From: Dichetophora obliterata
Taxonomy: Eukaryota; Arthropoda; Insecta; Diptera; Sciomyzidae
Direction: 5' to 3'
Assembly: GCA_963920525.1 (NCBI GenBank)
Contig: OY986437.1
Location: forward strand, 59,786,330 to 59,850,329
Length of the DNA: 64,000 nucleotides
Positions 33,707 through 44,812 of the stretch are shown piece after piece (position 1 is the stretch's first letter; every line of letters begins with the position of its first letter). Below the pieces are notes generated by a model. It saw nothing but the letters and a program-made list of their open reading frames with translations. It did not search any database and was not told the DNA's origin. The position numbers and the translations under genes are program-made.

Positions 33707-34665
33707 TACTAATGATTGAACTTATATTGACTGCACTCTATCATTGCAGATTTCAAAGGGTGCAAAAATACCTAAAAGTATTCCTTACATTGCGTTCGTA
33801 TAAATTAAAACAAATTTAAAATATATATATAATGTTTAGTGAAGGGTGCAATTATCATAAAGATTAATTAAAAATTTTCATGTATTTTATATAGAATAAT
33901 AATAGGATTGATGCCACAATTGTTTTATATTATATAAAGTTTTGTTAATGAATGCTTCTGTGTAACTAAATAGGAACTAAGAGTATGTAATGGTTTTTGA
34001 AAGTGGTCAGTAAAGTATGCAATATTAATCGTAAATCATAGAGTGTCTGGATAGGTTTCATTCAGAACTTTATAGCAGAACAAAAATCAATACAAGAAAT
34101 TAAAAATGTATGTAAAGCAATCCTGCAATCGAGCTTGCTAATTTAGATTAGTATACAAAAGTTGATCAAAATTCATAATGAGGTCAATGAAAAAGAGTTA
34201 ATGATTGAAACACCAAGGCTAAGGAGTCACCTTAAAGCTGTAAACATTGCTTTTGAAACACATATAAGCTGCACCATAGTGAATTTTTACAAAATTATTT
34301 ATGAATAGGAACTAGAAGAGTCATTGCCGAATCTAACACTTGGTTTAAAATTATTTTTAACGATTTGCGTATCTGTTGGTTCATGCGAAAGGAGCTTTCC
34401 AAGCTTAAATTAATATAAAATTATTAACGGTTTACAATGGGGCAGTCAAGGCTTACAGACCTCTCAGTGTTATCTATTGAAGCCAAAGAGGTTAATTTAT
34501 TTCAGAGAGGAACATTGATCTTGATAAAGTTATTGAAAAGTTTGTGTCTCTGTAAGCAGGAAGAAGGAATTCTAAAATCTTGATGATACCTTAAAGTTTA
34601 ATTGTATGAAGGAATATCACGCAATATTTTTTTAAATTTTTTCAGACACCAAATCGATATATTCA
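33707..34665 (+). pseudogene. hAT transposase remnant of copy B
   Basis: The sequence aligns with copy A from 24607 onward and again at 26151-26760. It keeps GATAGGTTTCATTCAGAACT and a decayed version of the ASCERSFSK dimerisation block near 34370-34400. Stops and indels are frequent. It shows what copy A looked like before the 25419-26150 insertion. Confidence 0.75.
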
Positions 34666-34715
34666 AAAGTGAAAAAGTTAAATATACTCGATGCAATTAC
34701 AATATAATAAAATAC

Positions 34716-35580
34716 ACTCTAACAAAAATTCACGAGAATTAACTACAATAATTGCTGGCAACTGATTGCCTACATTTATTGTCGTTAAATCCCATAGAGC
34801 AAAATTATAAATATTTATCGTTAAAAATGCGTGAATCCTCTCACCTACAATTATTTCTTTCGCTCTCTTAAAAAAACTTTCTTCTAAAATTATTTCTTCC
34901 AATCTTGTCTACGCTTTTAAAAAAAGCTACAAATGCGAGAAGTCTCTCAAGTAGGTTTTGAACATGGAAACAACAACAACTCTGTATTGAGCCAATAACT
35001 CAGCCTTCTGCTGAGTAGAGTAGAAGGCGCTACTCTTTCCTACTTCAGTAGGCTTGAGTAATTAAGCTGTGACCAATCTACTTTTTAAGTTGTATATAAT
35101 TGAACACTTGTTCGAATAAACTCTTTGAAATCATATGACGTTAGAGGTGAAGCAGAGGTGTTTATTTAAGGGCATGCGTAAAATACCGCTGCTGGAGCGT
35201 TTTTAGGAGTATCTGAGCCAGACCACGCTGAAATAGTGTGAAAAGCAGGGAAAATATACATATTTTAAGACTCCCGGAGCGAAAACACGCTGAAATAGCG
35301 TGAAAAGTAGAAAATATACATATTCTAGAATTCTCTGAGCGAAAACACGCTGGAATAGCGTGAAAAGTAGAGAATATATATATTTTAGGGCTCTCTGAGC
35401 GAAAACACGCTCAAATAGCGTGAAAAGTAGAGTAAATATACATATTTTGGAAAAATACGCTGATTTTCAGACAAAATTGAAAAAGCTCACTGCATAGCGT
35501 GGTTTTTTACAAAATTGAAATAAATGTCGTGAAATTTAACAACATTTAGTTTAGAGATTTTTTAATCAGTTGTTAGAGTG
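34716..35580. mobile_element. TA-flanked TIR element with internal 60-bp array
   Basis: The ends CACTCTAACAAAAATT and the complement of TTTTTAATCAGTTGTTAGAGTG have TA outside both (34714-34715 and 35581-35582). No transposase is visible. The right half holds a tandem array (35216-35458). Confidence 0.75.
35216..35458 (+). repeat. 60-bp tandem repeat, four copies, each with a small hairpin
   Basis: Units start at 35216, 35277, 35337 and 35397. Each reads GAGCGAAAACACGCTGAAAT then AGCGTGAAAAGTAG and a (A)TATACATATTTTA tail. CACGCT and AGCGTG pair around a 5-base loop in every unit. A partial fifth unit follows at about 35452. Confidence 0.9.
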
Positions 35581-35599
35581 TATATTAAACAAAGATACG

Positions 35600-35955
35600 G
35601 GTGGCGGCCGTAGCCTAGTGGGTAGAGTGCGTGGCCCCTAAGCTAAAGAACCGTGGTAGCCCGGGTTCAATTCCAGCTCAGACAGAAAGTTTTTTTAATT
35701 GAATTAATTTTTCTGTTCGATCGCCACCTCTCTGCAGACAGTGGCAAACCTCAGAGAGTAAAAATTGGCATGTAAAGCTTCTTGAGAACATAAGCCGTTC
35801 GGAGTTGGCATAAAACACGTAGGTCTAGTTCTCGGTCAGTTGTGATCAAACATTTAATAACACGCACAACACAATTGATCAATAGAAGCTAGGTCAAAAT
35901 CCTTCCAAGGGCTGAAATGGCCAGTTTATTTATTATTTATAAAACAAAACAATTG
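35600..35955 (+). mobile_element. tRNA-derived SINE
   Basis: The head contains a perfect pol III A box (TAGCCTAGTGG at 35611) and a B box (GGTTCAATTCC, near 35664), 43 bp apart. The body includes CCACCTCTCTGCAGACAGTG and CTTCTTGAGAACATAAGCCG, CGTTCGGAGTTGGCATAAAA. It ends in a TTTATTTATTATTTATAAAA tract. I could not fix the target-site duplication, so the 3' border is approximate. 35956-36765 holds nothing else I can name. Confidence 0.7.
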
Positions 35956-36999
35956 TAACAATAAAAAATTTAAAAAGAAACTGGAGTGAAATGAGCTAAG
36001 CTGATAGTTTGCTGTCGGTTTTTGATTGTAACTTTTAATAGTATATTTTGATTATTACTTTTTTTCTACTCTGTGTAAAGCTATCACGAAATATTTTAAA
36101 TACTTCCCACTTTTTTGATTCTGTGGAAAATTAAATGTTATTGCCTGAAAGTTTTATTTTATGGCCCGGACCTGAATAGTTATTTGTTATTTTTATTTGA
36201 GCCTTCGAAGCCTAAAACTGCAAAAAATTGTCGCTCTCAATTGGTCCAGGAGATAAAGTTTGCGAAAACTTCAAATATCAGTTTCATTTTATGAATCCGT
36301 ACAATCAGAAGGATTCTGCCTTAGTTTGTTATGCCATATGAGCTCTTACTAGGAGCTTAGAAAAGTGAATGTGGCACGTTCTTCAACTATCATATATAAC
36401 TTTCCTATATTTCTTATATTTCTTCTAAGGAGTTTTATTTTTTAAATTATTATTATATGCATTACTTTCTTGCAATAGTCCCGATGAAGTAATCAGTTCA
36501 CTTTAATATGTACACTGGAATAGGTTAATACAGAATACACAGAAGTACACTTGAAGTTATTTATTTCACTTAATTATTGCTTTCGTTTTTATTTTTGTCA
36601 CATTTGAGTAAAAAATGAAAACGTTACATGTTAAATGTTAAAACGAGGTAAAAGCGATTGTCAATTTGATAATCACCTGGTAATAACGTAGAGTAGTAGT
36701 GGTGATTTTGATTATTAACTGTCAACTATCACCTTAGCCGATTCCACCATATATACAGTATGTGTATTAGAACACCCAAAAAAGCAAAGGTGTTTTTTTT
36801 CGCTCCACCAGCGTTTTCTAATAGAATGAAGTTGAAAAATAAGATCTGCATCAAAAGATTGGTATCTTTAGTGGAAAATAGCCATCCGGTTTTCATTTGA
36901 AACCTCAAAAACAGCCATAAAATTGCTTGAAAATAGCTCAAGCAACGTTTGCCCTGTAACTTTGTAAGTTTTTAATTTTTTTTTTCTTTTCACAGACAA

Positions 37000-38001
37000 C
37001 CCTACAAGAAGACTATCGGTTATTTAACTAAGCAAAAACGGTTTTTCTAAACTGAAATATCGGTTACCTCTTCATACAAAGTTTCGGTTATGCTAGGAAG
37101 AGCCTCGGGAAGAAACTAACCGAAACTCGTGTATACGTGTGATCTGGCATGCCTTTTTCACACGTATCAATTTCCAATACCATCGAAATATAGCCGTCTC
37201 GCGCTCTCTCTAGTTAGGGTTAACATAAACACAGGTTATAGGTAACCAAATCTCACCAGATAAATCTAACCGAAAACTCAGTTATATGTAACCATTAGAT
37301 ATAACGTAAAAATCAGTTTTATCTAACGTACTTCTTAAAAAATAAAAATGCATGCAATTCGTTGGTGTCTTGAAACAAATGTTTTAAATTTATTATACCA
37401 TTTTTAATTGTTATTGTTGTTATTGTTGTTGCTGCTTCTGCTAGTCACTTCTGTGCCGACGACTTTGGGAGTGGAATTAGATGTGGCGAATGTTGAAATG
37501 CTCACTGCATTCTTGATTTTGGCAAGCGTGCTTATTGACTCATCCTTCTTTTATGGGCAGCAGCGTTCCAACAGTAAGCAATTTAAAGATATTTAAATTT
37601 TTTTATTGCAGAACTTGCTTTTTGTTGTTAGCGAAACCTGGAATGGTAAACTACAATGGCGGATATGCAAATATTGGGCATGATTTTTTATAATGATACC
37701 TTCTCTTTCTTTCACACACACTTCCTAAAATTTTCATATTTTTCCTTGTTTCACAATTTTTGACACTGCCTGCATTCAGCGGAAAGAACTGTTCCACAAC
37801 TTTCGGGCTGAATGGTATGCTCTCACAAAACATGTTCCTTGAGATGTCACAATTTATATAGCGAAAATATTTTATGCTACTTCGCTACTTGAGCACTTTT
37901 TCGGCTAGAATGCGGCCACTGAAATGAGTATGAGAATGTGGTTGTAAACAGAAAAATGTGTGTGATTGTGTTAGAGTTTTGGTTAGCTATTTCTTGTAGG
38001 G
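37000..38001. mobile_element. 1-kb TIR element inserted in the foldback left arm
   Basis: The ends are CCCTACAAGAAG and the complement of TTTCTTGTAGGG. The other arm of the foldback shows the uninterrupted sequence (CACAGACAAGTAAACTGG), so the borders are exact to a base or two, with AA outside both ends. The interior has a polyleucine-like (TTGTTA)n stretch at 37400-37440 and several GGTTA-type words, but no transposase. Confidence 0.8.
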
Positions 38002-39199
38002 AAGTAAACAGGATAGACTGTCCGTGTAATTTGTTTTTGGTAGGTGTGATATTTAATGGTGTTTTTGAAGACGGTAACTAAATTTTCGAAACGAATGATA
38101 TTTTTCAATAATTTTTTTTTGTACTAAAAAATTCTTGATTTCAAGTCTGTCCAATGTATAAGGGATCCAACTAAATTTATACAAGGTGAAATATCAATTT
38201 CCTTTCCCATGACATTTACGTGACAAATTGGGACCCAACGAGCCTATTTAATTTAAATCCACCGTGAAAAAATACAAACATTTAATATTTTTTATAGACG
38301 AGGCTTACAAAGCCCAAACGCTCTCACAACATAGAAATGGATCAGTACCAATGATTTAGTTAAGTAACAGAAGCACTTTGTTAAGAAATATCGGATTTAA
38401 ATTGAATGAAACAAAAATAAAATCAATTTGTTTGCATTTAAGACGTAAGTTCATGAGCAAAAAAAAAAAAAATAAATTGGTGAAACGTAGTTAATTTCTT
38501 AGACTTTATTAAAAGCCCTTCATGATGATGAAATGTTGATAGCTCGCAGATTTTTCTACGATTTTTGGGAGTTTTTTGAACAAAAATAGAACATAAAAAA
38601 TGAGTAAAAAATTTAGTTTCGTCTTCAAAAACATCAATAAATATCACACCTACCAAAAACAAATTACATGGACAGTCTTACCAGTTTACTTGTCTGTGAA
38701 AAGAAAAAAAAAAAAAATAAAAACTGTTAACATTTTTAAAAAAAGTTACAGGGCAAACGTTGTTTGAGCTATTTCAAGCAATTTTATGGCTATTTTTGAG
38801 GTCTCAAATGAAAACAGGATGGATATTTTCCACTTACGATACCAATCTTTTGATGCAGATCTTATTTTTCAACCTCATTCTATTAGAAAATGCTAGTGAA
38901 GCGAAAAAAACCATATATGTATTTTTCATATACAGTGGTGGTCACGAATTTAGCACACTTAAAAAAGTAAAGTGAATACTTATATATTCCATTTATTTGT
39001 TGTAAATTTTTATTAACTTTTTTTTTAGTGTATATATTATGTGTTCTTTATTTCTTATATACATTTTTTTTATTTCAAAACTTTTTCTTGTAGGGCTTAA
39101 AATCAAATAAAAATTAAAAATAAGCATTTCGACTTGGTCATGAATTTAGCACACGAGCGAAAAAATGTCTAGGATGAAAAATATAATCAAAATTGATTG

Positions 39200-39960
39200 C
39201 ATAAAACTCAATATTTCATAGGAAATCCCTTATTCTTAATTACTGCATCTCATATCCTTGGTAAACTTTTGACCAAAGCCTCACAACGGTACTTTGGAAT
39301 ACTATACCGAATCCTTTGGATTTCCTTAAACAAATATGGCAAATTTTTTGATTTTACTGTTAGTATTTGCTGCTCGACATCCCTCCACAGATTCTCAATC
39401 GGGTTTAAGTCCGATGATTGCGATGGCCACTTCAAAATATCAATATGTTTGTCTTCCAAGCAACTCTTAACTATGTGAGCACTGTGCTTTGGATCATTAT
39501 CATAAAACGCTAAAACGCTATTATAGTGGCAAATTATCCTCTTGAAACGGTATCATGGTATTGACAAGAACGTTTTTGTAAGCGTGCTGATCCATTTTTT
39601 GGTAAATTTTAACAATCGGACAAACTCCGTGCTAAGAAAACTCCGCTCATACCATAACATTTCAGCCACCCTGTTTAATCGTCTTGAGCGTGTACTTTGG
39701 ATTGTGTTGCATGTTTTGAGGACGCCACACATATTGTTTGCTGTCAGATGCGAACCGGCAAAACTTTGATTTATCCCTCCAAAGCACATTTTTCCAAAAA
39801 TTCGTTGACTTTTTAAATATTCTTTTGCAAACGCAAGACTACATTTAATATTTTTTTGCGACACATGTGGTGTTTGTTGGGCTATAAAGCTACGGAAATT
39901 GTTTTTATTCAAGCGTCTTCTTATGCCTTTTGAGAATACGTTTATGCCATATTTTGATGA
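39200..39960 (-). pseudogene. Tc1-like transposase, broken
   Basis: The minus strand reads HIDILKWPSQSSDLNPIENL and WRDVEQQI at 39340-39459, the block with the third catalytic residue (E of NPIEN). A frame at 39553-39912 covers the middle (KMCFGGINQSFAGSHLTANN-type), the region around the first aspartate. Further stops and frameshifts separate the parts, and the DNA-binding N-terminus is barely readable. Confidence 0.75.
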
Positions 39961-40361
39961 AATTTCATTTTAAATTTTATTTGAGGTCTTAAAAGGATCA
40001 CTAAGTGAAGCTCTATAAATCAAATGGCCCTCTCTTGCTATTGTTTTTCGCTCTCTGGATCGCTATTTTACATTTTTAGTGCTCTAATACTGCTCTACAT
40101 GTTGTAATGCGTTATATAATAACTTTCACGAACATCTGAGAAGCAGAGAAATCTCTGAAACTGTGCTTCCTTCATTTTTCATTTGCTGAATCAAATGCCG
40201 CTGAGCCTCTGAACATCAGTAGCCTTTCGCCATATCTTTCTGCAATTTTTTGTTAGAACTCAAATAAAAACTTAATAAATTTAGTATATGTTACTAGTAA
40301 AGTTTAATTAACGCAAATAAAATACGATATGGAACAGTAATTCTAACCTGTGCTAAATTCG

Positions 40362-41139
40362 CGTTCAGCATTTTTATTTCATATAGCATTAGTACAAATA
40401 AGAACTAAGTTCTTTTACAGTACAACATATAAGTATAAATTAACAACATTATTTATATATGTATATATTTGGATATAACAACAAGTTAATAAACATTAGA
40501 ATTAAACAAAATTAAATAATTGTTTGAAAAAAAAAAAACAAATTTATCATATTAATTAGTTAAAAAATCTTAAAATATTAGAACTTAAACATACAAAAGG
40601 AAATATTGAAGAAGAAAACAAGGAAAGAAACAGATTTTAAGTAGTAGAAAAGTGAGCCATAATAGATTGCCTAAATTCTTCCGCCCGAGTTATTTCTCTT
40701 ATGCTACGTGGTAGAGCATTCCATAGTCTTACGGCATTAATGAAGAACAGATTGGAGGTATTAAGAGAGCTATGCCTAGGAACTATAAGAACGTTACATC
40801 TTCTAGAAAGGCTGAATTGCAGTTTTTCATAGAGATAATGTGGTGTTTTTTTATGTATAATTTTATGAAGAAAGATGCAGTTTCTAGCATTAAGATAGTC
40901 AATCAAGTTGCACCCAAGTATTGCATTTCTGAAAGTTGAGAGGCAAGTTGAGAGGAAAGTTGATTTAAACCACATTGATTCATACTACTTGAAATATGTC
41001 AAAAAAATTTAAGAATAACTAAGAAATCAACTAACGGTACGTAGAGTTAACTTCATAAACAATACTCAACAAAAAAGATTTGATTACAATTCTCAAGCTA
41101 AGATGTAAAAAATTTCAAATTAGAGTTACTAACACAGTG
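40362..41139 (-). mobile_element. 5'-truncated LINE inserted in the Tc1 terminal repeat
   Basis: A 13-bp duplication TGTGCTAAATTCG stands on both sides (40349-40361 and 41140-41152). The minus strand encodes the last 112 residues of a LINE ORF2 (40637-40975), with NCIFLHKIIHKKTPHYLYEK and LFFINAVRLWNALPRSI. About 270 bp of 3' untranslated sequence follow, with an A-run near 40529-40540. Confidence 0.88.
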
Positions 41140-41450
41140 TGTGCTAAATTCGTGACCACCACTGTATATTGTGAATGCTCTAATGTGTATGTATTTACAA
41201 ATTTTTAGTTTTTGTATAAAGATCCTAGATATGGATAAGGATAATCGCCCTTCGAGGGTGCAAAATTTATTTTTAGCCCCGGGTGCCAGCAACCCTAGCT
41301 ACGCCACTGGCAGTACTCAATCAGCAATTATGCAATAAAATACGAAATAAGCTGATCTTCAACAGATGTATTAAAGCATTTCGCAAACATGCTTAGAAAA
41401 CACTTGTGTGCGTAATATATTTACAAGTTGTTTTAAAAATTATCTCTCTA

Positions 41451-41873
41451 CCCAATAAAAAAGTGGATCATCCTATGAGCGATCTCTGAGTGCTTCCTGA
41501 GGAGCAGTGGAGTGCTCCTTATTGATCCAAGCTAGGTGTGTTTAATAATTCTTAAATGTAGAAAAGAACAAAGAAAGTGAAAAGAAGAACCACGCCCGAA
41601 CCCGGAGTTGAACCAGGGACCACTGGGTTGTTAGTCTAGCGCACTCTCCACTAGACTACAATGGTCGATTTTTCACAGAAAATAATGATCGAGTTTCTTA
41701 CAAAGCACATGCCTTACTTTATGTTCTTTTTTTCATTGATTGCTCGCCTTTTGATTTTATAAAATAGTAAAGCAGCACAAGGGCACAAGTGCTTACTTTT
41801 TGATAGAATAAAACAGCAAAAGAGCGCTCTCTTGTTGCTCCTCATAGGAGCGATCGCATGTTTTTTTACTGGG
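41451..41873. mobile_element. TA-flanked TIR element carrying a tRNA-Val-like unit
   Basis: The left end CCCAATAAAAAAGTGGATC and right end complement CCCAGTAAAAAAACATG have TA on both sides (41449-41450 and 41874-41875). Subterminal CCTATGAG blocks are also inverted. A 77-bp tRNA-like segment lies inside (41591-41667). This combination of a DNA-transposon frame and a SINE-like head is uncommon. Confidence 0.7.
41591..41667 (-). other. tRNA-Val(AAC)-like sequence inside the TIR element
   Basis: On the minus strand the A box is TAGTCTAGTGG (matches TRGYNNANNNG fully) and the B box is GGTTCAACTCC (one change). The T arm CCTGG-TTCAACT-CCGGG can pair with one G-U. The anticodon loop CTAACAA would give AAC. 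The anticodon stem has two mismatches and the acceptor ends do not pair, so it is a tRNA-derived relic or pol III promoter, not a working tRNA gene. Confidence 0.7.
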
Positions 41874-41984
41874 TACATTCGCATTGCACACACATTAAAA
41901 GCGTATTTGGTACATAAAAATATCTGGTGCTAGCACTAAAAACGACTATTGCTCGTAGCTCCCACCCTATTACGACCCCTATCT

Positions 41985-43760
41985 GCCAAAACCAGACTAT
42001 CCCGTCAAGTGCTTTAACTTTTTCTACCATAACTGTGCTGGTATGATGGGTAAGCTTAGTAAACTTTTTATTGACACTAAATCTTGTTACTTTAATGCTC
42101 TTGTCTTTACAAAAACGAGGCAAAATGTTACATTGAAAAATGGAAAGTCCTTGATTGTAATTGAACAATATACCGAAATGACAGAGACTATATAAAAACA
42201 GGTCTTTCTCGTGCTGTATGATTTTTGATCGCCACACACAATGCCCTATCTAGTGAGAAACTTGCAACATCCTTCCATAATTGCCTTGAACTCCGAACAA
42301 TAAAAATAATACTAGATGAAAGTCTTTATATTTTTATTGGTACAATTTATATTCCTACCAACTCAATGAACTGAAAGATCAAACAATGAGTAATGTGAAA
42401 TTATTACTTCAATGACAGCTACCTTAAAAGAAGAAGATAAGATAATTATACTGGGTGAGTTTAACTGTCTTAATACCTCTGATAAGAATGACAAACACCT
42501 CCTTCCAATTAATCTTACTAATTCGGTCGACTTTAATGTATTTAGTACCTTTTACAGAAACGATTGTCAGGAAGTAACTCCTATCCCTAACCAGAATGGA
42601 CGGTTAAATTTAATTCTTACTAATTCCTAAGACGAAGTCAACGTCACTCTAACCTCCATTGTCGCCAAATGATATGACCAAACGGCTGATTGCAAAACAA
42701 TACCATTACTGCTTCTGACCGCTTGGGGCATTGTCGACGATGATATGACTAAACAGCACAGATGTTTCTTTTGCCAGCATTGGGTGACTAAGAAGGGTTG
42801 TAAACCAAATTCTTACTTGCGAGTGCTGCCACAAACTAAAACCAATAGCGACATCTATAGAGCCGTAGCGAAAAAAAAAAAATAGTTCAACAAGATGAAC
42901 TAGCTACTGAGCAAGTTCATCTTTTTGTTAGTGTTCTGCATGTTATTTAGAACCTATTTGGTTTAACCAGAACGAAGAAAACACGCCTATTGCCCCAAAC
43001 GGTCTAAGGCAAAACTTACAAAGCTTTAACTAATGCGATCTATTCGTTCACTGGTTAAACCAGAACGAATAAAACGCAGCTTATAATAATCTGTCGTGGA
43101 TTACAATAATCGTTTTGTTCTCAATTATAAAATATGAATGTATGAATGTATGTGTATGAATCTATTTACGAAAGTCCGCACAGCTTTTTTTCAGAATTTG
43201 TATATGCTGTAGTGGAGAAAAAGTCTTGAAATTACATGTATTTTACGAATTTCGCTGAGCCAGAATTTGACCCGCCCTAATATACATATTACACCAACTT
43301 GATTGATGAAAGAGTTATTAAAGACCTGACAAAATTTTACATCCATGGACATCCTACATCCATGTTTGAAGGAAATGTTTCTTCTTCTAATCTATAGGTG
43401 ATCTGTAATCTCTATGCAGATCACTTCATAAAGTGTTTTGTCTGCCTTTTAGTCAAATTCAAACCACGTCCTTGTATTCCAACACGTCCCTACAGTTAAT
43501 ATTTCATAAAATGACATAAATAATCCTTCAAATGAATTAGATACCTACACGTTTCCCGGTCCACACCTTATACAACCAATTTTACTCGTTCAGTGCCTTG
43601 GTCAGTTTATTTATTATATATTGTATTGTCTTTAAGAAGTCTTTGCTAATAGGTGTTTTTCCATTTTTTGGGAATCATTGCATCTTACACTCATTTATAA
43701 GAACGGCGATAAGAAAGCGATTGAGAACTACAGAGATATCGCTTTTTTCAACTATTCTCA
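41985..43760 (+). pseudogene. LINE relic (endonuclease and RT pieces), + strand
   Basis: Endonuclease remnants read CFNFFYHNCAGMMGKLSKLF near 42010, ILGEFNCLN near 42450 and GRLNLILTNS at 42600. RT remnants read FPGPHLIQPILL near 43553 and NGDKKAIENYRDIAFF near 43703. The DNA from about 42650 to 43285 does not fit the LINE. It probably contains an insertion that ends with GACCCGCCCTA at 43269-43279. Many stops. Confidence 0.65.
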
Positions 43761-44075
43761 AGCAGATAAAAATTAAAAAATTGATATTGAGCCCGTGATA
43801 TTGAGCTATTTTTTTTAATTTCAGCAACTGAGCCGATCCGTCTTTGCAGCTTCTGCTCACAAGCAAAGAGCAAGGAGCTGTGTTTGTAATTTTTTTGGTT
43901 GAAAAAAGTAATCCTGTAGTTGAAATAATCCACTTTTGGGTTTTTAAATTTCTTCGGTTAAAAGTTTTCTATCTATTGGTTATTTATTATACATTTTTGT
44001 TTGAGTTATTTAGCCAATAGTTATTACTTTAATAGTTATAAAATTTTATTTTTTTACTTTAGAATTGTAAGTTTT

Positions 44076-44480
44076 ATGCCCAGTTTCACCAACATTTATT
44101 TAACACTCTTTTAGCTAACACGCTTTTAAAATTTAACATGTTGATATATATATTTATGTTTCACCAAAATAAAATGATGAGTCTTAACCATGATAGAAGA
44201 ATAGAGGTAGTCGCACAGCTGGAAGCGAACTACCATAACTGTCAAAAGGCAACTGACAGCTGATACAAAATCTGCAAACGATGAGAATGCGATAAGAAAG
44301 GAAAAATTAAAAAGAATCTGTCATGGCTGAAACTATTTTGCTTTTTTAATTTTTTATTGATCAATCAATTAAAAAAGGATTTTGGTTTAAAATTAATTTT
44401 GTATTGTCAAAGAGATCACGATTAGCCACGAGACTACCTGTATTATTCTACCATGGTTTTAACAAACACTTTGTTAAGAC
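44076..44480. repeat. Inverted-repeat DNA with an ATGCCCAGTTT terminus
   Basis: It starts ATGCCCAGTTTCACCAACAT, related to the terminus ending at 53497. Inside, TTAACCATGATAGAAGAATA then GAGGTAGTC (44195-44225) is inverted at 44430-44465. It is probably a decayed MITE; its right border is not clear. Confidence 0.45.
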
Positions 44481-44812
44481 TACTGTACAGTACGAATCAA
44501 AAGTTATTGTTACATTTCTGGACTTCTATTGAAATAAATATTAATGACATTTAGCATGGAAATAGCAAAACCAAAGAAAATACGTGGCAAAAACTTCTGG
44601 GAGAAGGAAAACCACAATCTTGTGGATCTAGGTTAGCCAATACAAGGGATCGTTGTAATAGCATATAAATAAAGTGTGGACGTAATGTTGATATGTGATG
44701 CATCACCCCCAGTGGTTAAAATAGGCCTGAAACAATAAATTCTCTCAGTCCTGAGGGGTAATGGTAAGGCAAACTTTTGGCTAAGAAACATTGAACATAT
44801 CTGCAACACATT

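Larger units (their letters stand above)
38933..41164 (-). mobile_element. Tc1-like element inserted in the foldback right arm
   Basis: The termini CAGTGGTGGTCACGAATTTA then GCACAC are inverted repeats with TA on both sides (38931-38932 and 41165-41166). The element carries a broken DD34E-type transposase on the minus strand. Its right terminal repeat is split by a LINE (40362-41139). Without the LINE it is about 1.44 kb. Confidence 0.9.
36766..41184. mobile_element. Foldback element with two later insertions
   Basis: The left arm (36766-36999 continuing at 38002-38090) and right arm (about 38600-38932 continuing at 41165-41184) are complementary. Shared blocks include TCTAATAGAATGA, AAGATCTGCATCAAAAGATT, CAACGTTTGCCCTGTAACTT, TTTTGGTAGGTGTGATATTT and TTTTTGAAGACG. 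The left arm is split by a 1-kb TIR element and the right arm by a Tc1-like element. Without these the foldback is about 1.2 kb with arms of about 320 bp. No transposase of its own. Confidence 0.8.
29745..41309 (+). mobile_element. hAT element copy B, enlarged to 11.6 kb by nested insertions
   Basis: The left end CAGTAGCATAGCAAGAGAGG and right end CAACCCTAGCTACGCCACTG match the ends of copy A. The flanks CCAGTACC (29737-29744) and GCAGTACT (41310-41317) agree at six of eight positions, as expected for an old 8-bp duplication. Original element sequence survives at 29745-29935, 33076-34715 and 41185-41309. The rest is later insertions, listed separately. 33072-33706 has no gene of its own. Confidence 0.8.

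Noticed and set aside
37408..37596. Frame starting with a run of leucines, like a signal peptide
   Set aside because: The leucines come from a TTGTTA/TTGTTG microsatellite inside the 1-kb TIR element; no domain follows.
41591..41667. Functional tRNA-Val gene
   Set aside because: Acceptor ends do not pair and the anticodon stem has mismatches; it is a tRNA-derived part of a repeat.
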